Assembly: GCF_007829435.1 (NCBI RefSeq)
Contig: NZ_VLJN01000001.1
Location: forward strand, 201,689-242,608
Direction of reading: 5' to 3'
Length of the DNA: 40,920 bases
Source: Cupriavidus gilardii J11
GTDB lineage: Bacteria > Pseudomonadota > Gammaproteobacteria > Burkholderiales > Burkholderiaceae
How positions within the stretch are numbered: position 1 is the stretch's first letter; every line of letters starts with the position of its first letter. The notes below the pieces were generated by a model. That model had not been told where the DNA came from. It did not search any database and saw only the letters and a program-made list of their open reading frames with translations. Both the position numbers and the translations under genes were made by a program. Of the stretch, positions 17,529 through 26,405 are shown one piece after another.

Positions 17529-17576
17529 CGCGGGCACAACAGCTGTTTCTTAACCCCTATCACCCCGCAGGTTCCC

Positions 17577-20168
17577 ATGCTCGAATCCTATCGCGCCCAT
17601 GTCGCCGAACGCGCCGCGCTCGGTATCCCCCCGCTGCCGCTCTCGGCCCAGCAGACCGCCGACCTGATCGAACTGCTGAAGAATCCGCCGAAGGGGGAAG
17701 AGCAGACCCTGCTGGACCTGATCACCTACCGCGTGCCGGCAGGCGTGGACGACGCCGCCAAGGTCAAGGCCTCGTACCTGGCCGCCGTGGCGCTGGGCAA
17801 GGAAGCCTGCCCGCTGATCAATCGGGCGCGCGCCACCGAATTGCTGGGCACCATGCTGGGCGGCTACAACATCTCGCCGCTGATCGAGCTGCTGGATGAC
17901 GCCGAAGTCGGCGCCGTCGCCGCCGACGCGCTGAAAAAGACCCTGCTGATGTTCGACGCCTTCCACGACGTCAAGGAAAAGGCCGACAAGGGCAACGCCA
18001 ATGCGCGCGCCGTGCTGCAAAGCTGGGCCGACGCCGAATGGTTCACCAGCCGTCCGGAAGTGCCGGAAAGCCTCACCATCACCGTATTCAAGGTGCCGGG
18101 CGAGACCAACACCGACGACCTGTCGCCGGCCCCGGACGCCACCACCCGCCCCGACATCCCGCTGCACGCGCTCGCGATGCTGAAGAACAAGCGCGAAGGC
18201 GCGGCGTTCCAACCCGAGGAAGACGGCAAGCGCGGCCCGGTCAAGTTCATCGAATCGCTGAAGGAAAAGGGCCATCTGGTCGCCTACGTCGGCGACGTCG
18301 TCGGCACCGGCTCCAGCCGCAAGTCCGCCACCAACTCGGTGCTGTGGTTCACCGGCGAAGACATCCCGTTCGTGCCGAACAAGCGCTTTGGCGGCGTGTG
18401 CCTGGGCGGCAAGATCGCCCCGATCTTCTACAACACGATGGAAGACGCCGGCGCGCTGCCGATCGAGCTGGACGTGTCGAAGATGGAAATGGGCGACGTG
18501 GTCGAACTGCGCCCGTATGAAGGCAAGGCGCTGAAGAACGGCGAAGTCATCGCCGAATTCCAGGTCAAGAGCGACGTGCTGTTCGACGAAGTGCGCGCCG
18601 GCGGCCGCATTCCGCTGATCATCGGCCGTGGCCTGACCGGCAAGGCGCGCGAGGCGCTGGGCCTGCCGCCGTCGACGCTGTTCCGTCTGCCGCAGAACCC
18701 CGCCGACACCGGCAAGGGATACACCCTGGCCCAGAAGATGGTCGGCCGTGCCTGCGGCCTGCCCGAAGGCAAGGGCGTGCGTCCGGGCACCTACTGCGAA
18801 CCGAAGATGACCTCGGTCGGCTCGCAGGACACCACCGGCCCGATGACCCGCGACGAGCTGAAGGACCTGGCGTGCCTGGGCTTCTCGGCCGATCTGGTGA
18901 TGCAGTCGTTCTGCCACACCGCCGCCTATCCGAAGCCGGTCGACGTCAAGACGCACCACACGCTGCCGCAATTCATCAGCACGCGTGGCGGCATCTCGCT
19001 GCGCCCGGGCGACGGCGTCATCCACTCGTGGCTGAACCGCATGCTGCTGCCCGACACCGTCGGCACCGGCGGCGACTCGCACACCCGCTTCCCGATCGGC
19101 ATCAGCTTCCCGGCCGGCTCGGGCCTCGTGGCCTTCGCCGCTGCCACCGGCGTGATGCCGCTGGACATGCCGGAATCGGTGCTGGTCCGCTTCAAGGGCA
19201 AGATGCAGCCGGGCGTCACGCTGCGTGACCTCGTCAACGCGATTCCGCTCTACGCAATCAAGCAGGGCCTGCTGACGGTTGCCAAGCAAGGCAAGAAGAA
19301 CATCTTCTCCGGCCGCATCCTCGAAATCGAGGGCCTGCCCGACCTGAAGGTCGAGCAAGCGTTCGAACTGTCCGACGCCTCGGCCGAGCGCTCGGCCGCC
19401 GGCTGCACGGTGCGCCTGAACAAGGAACCGATCATCGAATACATCAACAGCAACATCACGCTGCTGAAGTGGATGATCGCCGAGGGCTACCAGGACGCCC
19501 GCAGCCTGTCGCGCCGCATCAAGGCCATGGAAGCGTGGCTGGCCGATCCCAAGCTGCTGGAGCCGGACGCCGACGCCGAGTACGCCGCCGTGATCGAAAT
19601 CGATCTGGCCGACGTGCACGAGCCGATCGTCGCCTGCCCGAACGACCCGGACGACGTCAAGACGCTGTCCGACGTCGCCGGCGCCAAGATCGACGAAGTC
19701 TTCATCGGCAGCTGCATGACCAACATCGGCCACTTCCGCGCCGCGTCGAAGCTGCTCGAAGGCAAGCGCGACATCCCGGTCAAGCTGTGGGTCGCCCCCC
19801 CGACCAAGATGGACCAGAAGCAGCTGACCGAGGAAGGCCACTACGGCGTGTTCGGCACTGCCGGCGCCCGCACCGAAATGCCGGGCTGCTCGCTGTGCAT
19901 GGGCAACCAGGCCCAGGTCCGCGAAGGCGCCACGGTGATGTCGACCTCGACCCGCAACTTCCCGAACCGCCTGGGCAAGAACACCAACGTGTATCTGGGC
20001 TCGGCGGAACTGGCCGCGATCTGCTCGCGCCTGGGTCGCATCCCGACCAAGGAGGAGTACATGGCCGACATGGGCGTGCTGAACGCCAATGGGGACAAGA
20101 TCTACCGCTATATGAACTTCGATCAGATCGAGGATTTCAAGGGAGTAGCGGATACGGTGACGGTTTGA
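17577..20168 (+). CDS. acnB: Aconitate hydratase B
   Basis: An 863-residue aconitase of the B type, which interconverts citrate and isocitrate through cis-aconitate in the TCA cycle; AcnB proteins also take part in the 2-methylcitrate cycle. The N-terminal AcnB-specific HEAT-like domain (about residues 1-160) starts [17 protein letters not shown]. The swivel domain contains [16 protein letters not shown]. The catalytic part carries the [4Fe-4S] ligands Cys713 (GSCMTN), Cys771 and Cys774 (GCSLCMGN). Length and domain order match E. coli AcnB. It has its own promoter and a downstream terminator, so it is monocistronic. A long antisense frame over it is a codon-bias shadow. Confidence 0.98.
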   Translation: MLESYRAHVAERAALGIPPLPLSAQQTADLIELLKNPPKGEEQTLLDLITYRVPAGVDDAAKVKASYLAAVALGKEACPLINRARATELLGTMLGGYNISPLIELLDDAEVGAVAADALKKTLLMFDAFHDVKEKADKGNANARAVLQSWADAEWFTSRPEVPESLTITVFKVPGETNTDDLSPAPDATTRPDIPLHALAMLKNKREGAAFQPEEDGKRGPVKFIESLKEKGHLVAYVGDVVGTGSSRKSATNSVLWFTGEDIPFVPNKRFGGVCLGGKIAPIFYNTMEDAGALPIELDVSKMEMGDVVELRPYEGKALKNGEVIAEFQVKSDVLFDEVRAGGRIPLIIGRGLTGKAREALGLPPSTLFRLPQNPADTGKGYTLAQKMVGRACGLPEGKGVRPGTYCEPKMTSVGSQDTTGPMTRDELKDLACLGFSADLVMQSFCHTAAYPKPVDVKTHHTLPQFISTRGGISLRPGDGVIHSWLNRMLLPDTVGTGGDSHTRFPIGISFPAGSGLVAFAAATGVMPLDMPESVLVRFKGKMQPGVTLRDLVNAIPLYAIKQGLLTVAKQGKKNIFSGRILEIEGLPDLKVEQAFELSDASAERSAAGCTVRLNKEPIIEYINSNITLLKWMIAEGYQDARSLSRRIKAMEAWLADPKLLEPDADAEYAAVIEIDLADVHEPIVACPNDPDDVKTLSDVAGAKIDEVFIGSCMTNIGHFRAASKLLEGKRDIPVKLWVAPPTKMDQKQLTEEGHYGVFGTAGARTEMPGCSLCMGNQAQVREGATVMSTSTRNFPNRLGKNTNVYLGSAELAAICSRLGRIPTKEEYMADMGVLNANGDKIYRYMNFDQIEDFKGVADTVTV

Positions 20169-20252
20169 GGCGGGTTTGATCCGGCGACTTCGGTGGCTTC
20201 AGGTGTGAGCCGCTGGAGAGTTGGATGAACTGCTGATGGTGTTGCTGTTGTG

Positions 20253-20288
20253 AAAAGCCTCGGGGGCGGGAGTCTCCGGGGCTTTTTT
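20253..20288 (+). terminator. Intrinsic terminator after acnB
   Basis: The stem aaagcctcgg pairs with ccggggcttt (10 pairs including one G-U) over a 12-base loop, followed by a T-run (tttttt to 20288). It lies 85 bases after the acnB stop. Confidence 0.8.
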
Positions 20289-20356
20289 GTTTGGTGTGCA
20301 TATGGGGGTCCATGTGGTCACATGGGGCTTGCGAGACTACCGGCAACGCCGTTGCC

Positions 20357-20406
20357 TTGCGCCGCTGCGGTTTACAAACAATAATGTAGATCATGTTGTT
20401 GTAAAC
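20357..20406 (+). promoter_or_regulatory. Promoter and inverted-repeat operator of the XRE-ImmA/PIN pair
   Basis: An inverted repeat, GTTTACAAACAA (20370-20381) and TTGTTGTAAAC (20396-20406), differs only by one inserted base. A weak promoter overlaps it: TTGCGC (20357-20362), 17 bases, AATAAT (20380-20385). An operator over the -10 box fits autoregulation by the HTH protein encoded next. The ribosome binding site AAGGAG (20416-20421) follows. Confidence 0.5.
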
Positions 20407-20426
20407 AGAAGGCTCAAGGAGATGCC

Positions 20427-21494
20427 ATGATAGGGAACCGACTGAAAAGGTCACGTGAGGCGCTGGGCCTGTCTTTGCGCGACCTGGAAGGGACCATCGA
20501 AGGCCTTGTGTCAGCGCAGGCCATTGGCAAGTACGAGCGAGACGAGATGATGCCGAGTTCCACGGTTCTATTGGCGTTGGCCAAGGCACTACACGTGTCG
20601 CCCGAGTTCCTGCTTAGTGAACGCAAGATCGAACTGACTGGTGTCGACTTCCGGAAGGCGCCGCATGCCGGCGCCAAGGAGGAGCGCGCCGTCGAAGCGC
20701 GCGTGCTGGAGCAGGTCGAGCGCTATCTCGAAGTGGAAGAGCTTCTCATGGGGGAAGCCGAGGTTTGGTCTCCACCACGTGAGGCTGCGTTTGTCATCGG
20801 CCAGATCGAGGACGCCGAGCTTGCAGCCCAATCACTGCGGCGGCTGTGGTCGCTCGGCACCGATCCGATTCCCGCAATGACCGAATTGCTTGAGGACATG
20901 GGCATCAAAGTCGTCTCGCTCGATCTGCCGCAGTCTGTGTCCGGCTCCAAGGCCTTCGTTCACCAGGACGGACAGCACGACATCCCCGTGGTCGTCATCA
21001 ACAAGAATCACAACGGCGAGCGTCAACGCTTTACGCTCGCGCACGAACTTGCGCACCTCGTTCTCCGATTCGTCGACATGCAGGACGCGGAGCAGGAGAA
21101 AGCAGCGGACCGCTTCGCTGGCGCGTGGCTGATGCCGAAAGACACGATGATTCGGCTGCTGGGAAGCCATCGGACCTCGATTTCCATCGGCGAATTGGTG
21201 GACCTGAAGAAGATCTTCCAGGTCAGCGTCGCTTCCTTGGCAGTACGTTGCTCTCAGCTTGGCGTGCTGCCTAAAGCTGCGTACGGCCGGCTGTGGGGCC
21301 AAATCAGGGCACTGGGATGGAACGGCCCCGGTTCGAGCGAGCCTTACAAGCTTCCAGCGGAAGCCCCTCAACGCATGGAACGGATGTGCCTGCGAGCCGT
21401 TGCGGAAGGAGCGATCTCCGAGTCGAAGGCCGCGGAGTTGTTGAGCATCAGTGTCCGTGAACTGGATCGGCGTTTGATGGGGCAGGCTGGCTGA
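20427..21494 (+). CDS. XRE-family HTH protein with ImmA/IrrE metallopeptidase domain
   Basis: A 355-residue protein with two clear parts. An N-terminal Cro/C1-type helix-turn-helix covers about residues 4-65 (RLKRSREALGLSLRDLEG). An ImmA/IrrE-like zinc peptidase domain lies in the middle, with the HELAH motif at 206-210 and a likely third ligand in EKAADRFAGAWLMP (around Glu224). A helical C-terminal part follows. The start has a strong AAGGAG ribosome binding site. Proteins of this type act as antitoxin-regulators or cleave a partner repressor. The PIN-domain gene starts 7 bases after its stop, and together they look like a toxin-antitoxin module. The upstream inverted repeat suggests autoregulation. 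Confidence 0.88.
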   Translation: MIGNRLKRSREALGLSLRDLEGTIEGLVSAQAIGKYERDEMMPSSTVLLALAKALHVSPEFLLSERKIELTGVDFRKAPHAGAKEERAVEARVLEQVERYLEVEELLMGEAEVWSPPREAAFVIGQIEDAELAAQSLRRLWSLGTDPIPAMTELLEDMGIKVVSLDLPQSVSGSKAFVHQDGQHDIPVVVINKNHNGERQRFTLAHELAHLVLRFVDMQDAEQEKAADRFAGAWLMPKDTMIRLLGSHRTSISIGELVDLKKIFQVSVASLAVRCSQLGVLPKAAYGRLWGQIRALGWNGPGSSEPYKLPAEAPQRMERMCLRAVAEGAISESKAAELLSISVRELDRRLMGQAG

Positions 21495-21501
21495 TCCCGC
21501 C

Positions 21502-21996
21502 ATGATCATCCTCGTTTCGGATACGTCCGTCTTGATTGATTTGGAACGAGGGGGATTGCTCGAGGCTGCGTTTTCGTGCGGGCTGACGATGGTCGTTCCG
21601 GATTTGCTCTACGAGCGGGAGCTTGAGGCGGAGAATGGTCCGTACTTGCGGAAACTCGGACTTGGAGTGGTTGCGCTGACACCGGACGAGGTGGCATTTG
21701 CTCAGCGTGTCCGGACTGAACGTAGAAAGTTGTCGCTGCCCGATTGCTTTGCGCTTAGTTGTGCCGCCCGACCCAACCACGCTCTTGTGACTGGTGACGG
21801 CGAGTTGCGAGCGGAGGCGATATCGAGGCTTGGAAAGGTTTATGGGCTGCTCTGGCTGCTCGATCAGATGGCGGCGTCGGGGGCGGTGAGTAGGGCCTTG
21901 CTGTGGGAAGGGTTAGGGCGGATTGCAGCCCACCCAAGGTGCCGGTTGCCGCAGGGTGAGGTCAGAGAGCGGTTGGAGGCTTGGGTTGTGGAATAG
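21502..21996 (+). CDS. PIN-domain protein, putative ribonuclease toxin
   Basis: A 164-residue protein with a PIN-like fold pattern. It begins with the strand and first acidic residue SDTSVLIDL (Asp7). Further acidic residues sit at expected places: Glu39/Glu41, Asp81 (LPDCFALSCA) and Asp99 (ALVTGDGELR). PIN proteins are Mg2+-dependent RNases and common toxins. The gene is 7 bases after the XRE-ImmA gene, with no strong ribosome binding site of its own, so translation is probably coupled. Pairing of a PIN protein with an HTH-metallopeptidase partner is less usual than with VapB-type antitoxins. Toxicity is inferred from family and context. Confidence 0.78.
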   Translation: MIILVSDTSVLIDLERGGLLEAAFSCGLTMVVPDLLYERELEAENGPYLRKLGLGVVALTPDEVAFAQRVRTERRKLSLPDCFALSCAARPNHALVTGDGELRAEAISRLGKVYGLLWLLDQMAASGAVSRALLWEGLGRIAAHPRCRLPQGEVRERLEAWVVE

Positions 21997-22202
21997 GTTG
22001 TCGCTTCTTGGCGTGATGAGCGGTGACGAATTTGTCGGGAGAGAGTGATAGCTGGCGTTTGTTCGTGACTTTGAGTATGCAGTCATCCTGAAGCGGTGGT
22101 GGTCGCGACGGTTTGCAGCATGTTCCGGCAAGATCGCCAGCCATCCTTCGATACGATAACGCGTGATTTGCGTCCTCGTTTCTGCCAGACAGGCAATTCC
22201 AA

Positions 22203-22532
22203 TCAGTCGACCACAAACAGCTTGGCTCCCGACTCCGTATATGAACGGTGTGCTTCAGCATTATCCGCGACCTGATAACTCATCCCCGGCTTGAGGACGT
22301 ACTTCCTGCCATCCTCCAGCTCTGTATGGAGTTCGCCTTCCAGGCAAAACAGGATATGTCCCTTCGAGCACCAGTGATCAGCCAGATAACCCGGGGTGTA
22401 CTCGACCAGCCGAGCCCGAATCTGGCCGAACGTACGCGTTTGCCAGTAGGCCGTCCCGGTTTCTCCGGGATGCTCTGTGCGCTCAACAGTGGACCAATCC
22501 GTCGTCCCGAAAGCGATGTCGCTCATCTGCAT
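22203..22532 (-). CDS. Small cupin-fold protein (DHCW-motif type)
   Basis: A 109-residue, single-domain cupin. The central motif ADHWCSKGHILFCLEGEL (residues 51-68) is typical of the group annotated as DHCW-motif cupins, and the second cupin strand region is KPGMSYQVADNAEAHRSY. Metal or ligand binding through the His/Asp/Cys cluster is likely, but no function is known for the group. The ATG at 22532 has a GGGG stretch at ribosome-binding distance; a second ATG at 22526 is possible. It is on the opposite strand to the PIN gene, and the 206 bases between the two stops hold nothing I recognise. Confidence 0.75.
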   Translation of the reverse strand: MQMSDIAFGTTDWSTVERTEHPGETGTAYWQTRTFGQIRARLVEYTPGYLADHWCSKGHILFCLEGELHTELEDGRKYVLKPGMSYQVADNAEAHRSYTESGAKLFVVD

Positions 22533-22746
22533 TTACTTACCCCAAATTGAATTTAAAACGATGTCACGGCCTGGGTCCATAGACTATGGGCCACTGCAGA
22601 AGCATTGTAGCCGTCTACTCCTGACCGGAAGCCGTCATTCTCGAATGGTTGTTTTCGACCCGGAGCGGAAATTCGCAACTCCGGGAAACGGACGCTCAAC
22701 CGGTGAAGTAACCGTCGCGTTTTAGCGTGCCGGGGTGACTGACATA

Positions 22747-23442
22747 TTAGGTGCCGCCGCCCGGGACTATGTAAGGCTTGGGAGTAAGCTTGCCGTCAGC
22801 GACATCCTTCGCGAACTGCTCCGCAATCTGTATCGCCTTTGCCTCTAGCTCGCGGCCTATGTTCGCTATGTACTGTGCATGTCCGTCAAGTTTCTTCTGC
22901 TCTTCGAGAAGATTAGAAATTGGCATAAGCCCGTACTGAACGTTCGCATCCTCCTCCTCCTCAATCATGACCGCTCCCTGAGGTAATTTTTGCTTGCCCA
23001 AGCTCGCCGTAAAGAAGATAAAGGAGTCGTGACTAGGAATTCTGCGACCTGCCCAATGCGCGAACATGTGACGTATGTGACGATGCTGCACGAAGATCTC
23101 AGCCGCTCTGCGGATCCCCTCGGCGAGCTCCATATTCCAAACACAGGTATCAGCGCAAGCAATAAGATGAGCTAGGGCGTCCTTGTCATTGAGTTTCAGT
23201 GCAAATGTTGTTGCCGTTCCAAGCCTGATATGAGTAAGACAATTGATCACGCGCCGCGCCTCGAGATCAGCGACGCAATAGGTCTGAACAAACTTTCCGA
23301 TCAGTTCGTAGTCGTGGCCTGAAAGTGGATGCGTGCCGTTCATAAGATGACCAAGGGACATTCGTGCCTTCAGTAGCTCCTCCATTTCATGGCCAGCCGG
23401 AATCGCACGTGCAGCATCACGGGGCGATCTGTAGCTTGTCAT
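22747..23442 (-). CDS. Unrecognised 231-residue protein with an R-x4-H motif
   Basis: I do not recognise this protein. The gene is real: it has a strong GGAGGTG ribosome binding site (23445-23451) five bases from the ATG, and it has lower GC than the core genes around the island. It is mostly helical with no signal peptide or membrane segment. Around residues 121-135 is RHIRHMFAHWAGRR, with Arg124-x4-His129. That is the form of the HEPN RNase motif (R-x4-6-H), so a HEPN-like RNA-binding or RNase role is possible but weak. A charged acidic patch (EEEED) follows. The stretch 23443-23697 upstream shows no gene. Confidence 0.72.
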   Translation of the reverse strand: MTSYRSPRDAARAIPAGHEMEELLKARMSLGHLMNGTHPLSGHDYELIGKFVQTYCVADLEARRVINCLTHIRLGTATTFALKLNDKDALAHLIACADTCVWNMELAEGIRRAAEIFVQHRHIRHMFAHWAGRRIPSHDSFIFFTASLGKQKLPQGAVMIEEEEDANVQYGLMPISNLLEEQKKLDGHAQYIANIGRELEAKAIQIAEQFAKDVADGKLTPKPYIVPGGGT

Positions 23443-23697
23443 GACACCTCCAAGCGCCTAACAGTTATCCAGAAGTAAAACTATCTTATTTGCAATCATA
23501 CGGACAACTTCAACGTCCGCTATGGGAACAGGTCACGTAGGTGGCGGCTATTGGCCGATCTCTGCCCCTCGGCCTAGCCAGTCACGGCGTGGCCAGCGCC
23601 AGAGGCAGCCTCCCATCCTCGGCCATCATCGTCGCTTAGGCAATCTCTAGGATCGCTTATGAACGTCAGCTTTCGTAGCCCGCGACGTCGGTGGTAT

Positions 23698-24138
23698 TTA
23701 TGCTTTCCGACTGTATCGCCCGAACACCGAGCGGTACTTTTTCATATTGTCGCGTACATTCTTCGCCCATTCAGAAGGAATGCCACAACCGGTGAAGCAT
23801 TCAATCATTAAGCCGACAGCTACCGCGTAGATCAAATGAAACCGGAAATGGTAGCTGGCGTATGTGGTTAAAGAGGCTTTACTCGATCGAAACGGTGACA
23901 GCGACGAACCGTGAACCCGCTCATTGCGAACGTTGTACGCTAAAAGCGACAACAAAACGGACAGTGCTTCCGCTTGATCAAGAACGTTTGCCTTATTTGA
24001 GAGGTCTAGTTCTGGATACTTGTTCGCTGACGTCGGGGAATTTTCCCTCGGTGTTCGCGACGACACTAATAGCTTCAAAAGTTCGCCATGTCCTCGTGTA
24101 TGCGCGGGGTCAACGTCCGTGCATGGCCGAGAACGCAC
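23698..24138 (-). CDS. HEPN-like protein, probably 5'-truncated
   Basis: An open frame of 146 codons whose C-terminal two thirds look like a genuine protein: EALSVLLSLLAYNVRNERVHG, then helices with YASYHFRFHLIYAVAVGLMI. The YNVRNERVHG segment carries Arg71-Asn72-x3-His76, a good match to the RNxxxH form of the HEPN motif. The only start is a GTG at 24138 with no ribosome binding site, the first 35 residues look random, and a stop in the same frame lies just upstream. I read it as the 3' remnant of a longer gene. It lies beside another decayed fragment (24253-24490), which supports a local rearrangement. Confidence 0.5.
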   Translation of the reverse strand: MRSRPCTDVDPAHTRGHGELLKLLVSSRTPRENSPTSANKYPELDLSNKANVLDQAEALSVLLSLLAYNVRNERVHGSSLSPFRSSKASLTTYASYHFRFHLIYAVAVGLMIECFTGCGIPSEWAKNVRDNMKKYRSVFGRYSRKA

Positions 24139-24252
24139 GCCGACGCGCAGCGGTAGTTCTCAACCCAACCCAAAGCAGACATAGGGTTGATGACGCTACC
24201 GTGACGAGCCAGGCTTCCTTCTCAACACCGGCCCCCCAGCCGCTTTGCCACC

Positions 24253-24490
24253 TCAGACTCGGTCGAGCGTGGCGGCGATCCAGTCGACCGTCACCCGCAC
24301 TCTGGGTGACAGCGGCTTATTCGGCGGGTACAGCACGAAGACGGGCAGCGGTGGCGCTGGATAATCCGTCTATATGGGCGCCAGCTCGCCTCGCCCCAGT
24401 TTCCCGAGCACCTGATAACGCGGAACCTGCGCCAATCCGAGCCCGAGCCGCGCGAGCCGTTACACCAAAATATCCACGAGCGGTATAACC
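24253..24490 (-). pseudogene. 3' remnant of a LysR-type regulator gene with two in-frame stops
   Basis: Reading the minus strand in one frame gives LGLGLAQVPRYQVLGKLGRG, then ELAPI-stop-TDYPAPPLPV, FVLYPPNKPLSPRV, and VTVDWIAATLDRV before a TGA at 24255-24253. This is the characteristic C-terminus of LysR regulators. Two stops interrupt it: a TAG in ELAPI*TDYP and a TAA just before RLARLGLG. Both could be explained by single C-to-T changes from CAG and CAA. The N-terminal three quarters of the gene is missing. The frame cannot be followed past about 24490, close to the end of the racemase gene. Confidence 0.75.
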
Positions 24491-24539
24491 CCGTCTCAAA
24501 GGTATGGCAGCCTGTAGTGGTGGGGCAGGAATGCTCCGG

Positions 24540-25295
24540 CTAACCGACACGCTCGGACCGAAGCAGATTGGCGATGGACCCGCCTTCCAACCCCATATTC
24601 GCCTTGGACGGCGGCCGGGCAAAGCTGCCGTCGCGAGCCCGCACCGGCCCGAGACGCACAAGCGCCTCCGCTTGCAGCACGCCACTGGACACGCCGTCGA
24701 CAACGGGGACGGGTAGCCGGGCTGCGACGCTTCGCGCCAGCCCCGCGAGCGGTGCGCCCGCGAGAATCAGCACATCGGCGCCATCCTGCTCCACCGCACG
24801 CTCGCAGAGCGCGACGAGCGCCGCCCCGTGTTCTTCCCGGATCGTCCCGGCATCGCGCAGCGGGCGGTCCAGATGGCGAATACCCGCGAGCCGGCTGAGC
24901 ATGCCGTAGCGATCCACGCATTCGCGATACCACGCGGTGATTCGCCGTGAAATCGCGATGATGCCGATGCGCTGTCCCAATTGCGCCGCCGTCATCAGCG
25001 CGGCCTCGGTCATGCCGACGACGGGTACGTCGAGCACTTCGCGCAGTTCGAGCAGACCGGGATCGCCGAACGCCGCGACGAGCAACGCATCGTACTGGCC
25101 GATGCGCTCGCCGGCGATAGCCGCCACCGCATGCGCGCCGAGCAAGGCCTCGAAGCGCGTCTCGATATAGGCGACGCCGGAGGCCGCCGTCGCCATCGCG
25201 ATATGCGTGCCGGGCGAAGCGACACGGCGCGCCTCCGCCTCGATCAGGTCGGTGACGCTCGACGAGATATTCGGATTGACGATCAGCAGGTTCAT
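24540..25295 (-). CDS. Asp/Glu/hydantoin racemase family protein (HyuE-like)
   Basis: A 251-residue protein of the aspartate/glutamate/hydantoin racemase superfamily. It begins MNLLIVNPNISSSVTDLIEA, the typical hydantoin racemase start. A central VVGMTEAALMTAAQLGQRIG segment follows, then ADVLILAGAPLAGLARSVAA. The second catalytic cysteine of the family (usually in a GCAG-like motif) is here replaced by GAPLAG, so racemase activity is doubtful. The start at 25295 is set by homology; longer frames overlap the GntR gene. It lies downstream of the GntR regulator on the same strand. With the hydantoinase of the divergent operon it would fit hydantoin or cyclic-amide use. Confidence 0.8.
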   Translation of the reverse strand: MNLLIVNPNISSSVTDLIEAEARRVASPGTHIAMATAASGVAYIETRFEALLGAHAVAAIAGERIGQYDALLVAAFGDPGLLELREVLDVPVVGMTEAALMTAAQLGQRIGIIAISRRITAWYRECVDRYGMLSRLAGIRHLDRPLRDAGTIREEHGAALVALCERAVEQDGADVLILAGAPLAGLARSVAARLPVPVVDGVSSGVLQAEALVRLGPVRARDGSFARPPSKANMGLEGGSIANLLRSERVG

Positions 25296-25329
25296 GCGGG
25301 CTCCGGCGCGGGGCGATGGATAGGGAAGA

Positions 25330-26061
25330 TCATCCGAAGATGGCGTGCAGATCCACTTCGGTGTCCTCGGGCAGGGACAGGTCGAGCGTCGCTTCGATGT
25401 GGTCGAGATGGCCGACCGCCGCCGCGATCGCCGCATCGAGCTCGCCCTTCTCCATCAGTTCGATGATCTCCGTGTGCTCGTGATTGGGGCACGCCGGCAC
25501 GTTCGGCGAATCGAACAGCAGGATGATCAGGCACGTGAGCGATGCCAGCTCGCGCATCAGCCTGGTGAGCGGCGGACTTCCGACCATCTCGGCGATCAGC
25601 AGGTGGAACTCGCCTGACAGACGAATGACCGCGTGCTTGTCACCCTTGTCGCGCGCGGCGCGCTCCTTTGCAACATGGGCGTGCAGGCGCTTGAAGTCGT
25701 CGAGATGACGGCGCTCGACCAGCGTGCGGATGAGTGCGGGCTCCAGTATGCGTCGCGCCTGGAAGATATGCCGTGCGTCCTGCACCGACGGACTGGCGAT
25801 AAAGGCGCCGCGATTCGGGATGGTCGTGACGATGCCTTCATGCGCCAGCCGTGCAAGCACCTTGCGGATGCGCGTGCGGTTGACCTTGAACACGCTCGCC
25901 AGCTTTTCCTCGACGAGCTTGGTACCCGGCATCAGCCGATGTTCCATCACGGCCGTCAGGATCCGCTCATAGATGGAGTCCAGCGCTTCGTCGTCTACGC
26001 CAAGAATCTGCGCGGCAGTGCGCGCCTTGCGCGAACGGTGGGTTTCTTTTTCGGTCAGCAC
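25330..26061 (-). CDS. GntR-family regulator, FCD subfamily
   Basis: A 243-residue regulator. The N-terminal winged helix spans about residues 25-90: SIYERILTAVMEHRLMPGTK, then the recognition part FKVNRTRIRKVLARLAHEGI and VTTIPNRGAFIASPSVQDAR. The C-terminal all-helical FCD effector domain has the usual acidic and His residues (for example FHLLIAEMVGSP and NHEHTEIIELMEKGELDAA). The start is a GTG with an AGGA ribosome binding site. It is divergent from the ABC importer and catabolic operon and in an operon with the racemase-like gene. The TTGnnnCAA elements in the intergenic region are probable targets. The effector is probably the imported compound or a product. Confidence 0.9.
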   Translation of the reverse strand: MLTEKETHRSRKARTAAQILGVDDEALDSIYERILTAVMEHRLMPGTKLVEEKLASVFKVNRTRIRKVLARLAHEGIVTTIPNRGAFIASPSVQDARHIFQARRILEPALIRTLVERRHLDDFKRLHAHVAKERAARDKGDKHAVIRLSGEFHLLIAEMVGSPPLTRLMRELASLTCLIILLFDSPNVPACPNHEHTEIIELMEKGELDAAIAAAVGHLDHIEATLDLSLPEDTEVDLHAIFG

Positions 26062-26092
26062 GCTATACGTCCTGGGGTCGCCAGCCAGTAGG

Positions 26093-26122
26093 TTGTGTCA
26101 ATACGATTATAGATTGTCACAA
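26093..26122. promoter_or_regulatory. Operator-like element pair near the GntR gene
   Basis: TTGTGTCAA (26093-26101) and TTGTCACAA (26114-26122) form an imperfect inverted repeat with 12 bases between them. Each is also close to a TTGnnnCAA palindrome. The same type of element recurs at 26360-26389. It lies 30-60 bases before the GntR start, a suitable place for autoregulation. Confidence 0.5.
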
Positions 26123-26337
26123 AAGGATTTGGAACCGGCGCGATCTGCACCATCACCGGTGCACGGGCACCCGATATTCTCATGGCACGCACCCGAACGG
26201 TGCGGGCACACCTGGCGGCGGGGCCACAGAGACGGTACGGCGTGCCCGGCGTGCCGGGATGGCAATACCGCGCAGGCCGTTCGCGTACAAGGGCTCGGGC
26301 CTCGCGGCATGAGCCGTGACATCGGAAACGGCTGGAA

Positions 26338-26389
26338 TTGGCACACCACTTGCTTTTATTTGGCACAAACCAAAATCGTTTTGTGCCAA
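26338..26389. promoter_or_regulatory. Perfect inverted repeat next to the ABC operon ribosome binding site
   Basis: TTGGCACAAA (26360-26369) and TTTGTGCCAA (26380-26389) are perfect inverted arms with a 10-base spacer. Another TTGGCACA lies at 26338-26345. The right arm ends just before the AAGGGAG ribosome binding site (26391-26397) of the substrate-binding gene. It could be a GntR operator, or an RNA hairpin that hides the ribosome binding site. The rest of 26123-26337 shows no gene. Confidence 0.6.
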
Positions 26390-26405
26390 TAAGGGAGCTG
26401 CCTCC

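Noticed and set aside
17550-19841. Very long minus-strand open frame opposite acnB (763 codons)
   Set aside because: It is the antisense shadow of a high-GC gene with strong codon bias. The translation is rich in Arg, Gln, His and Val without domains, and acnB is certain.
22248-22550. 100-codon plus-strand frame over the cupin gene
   Set aside because: Opposite strand of a recognisable cupin; no ribosome binding site or domain.
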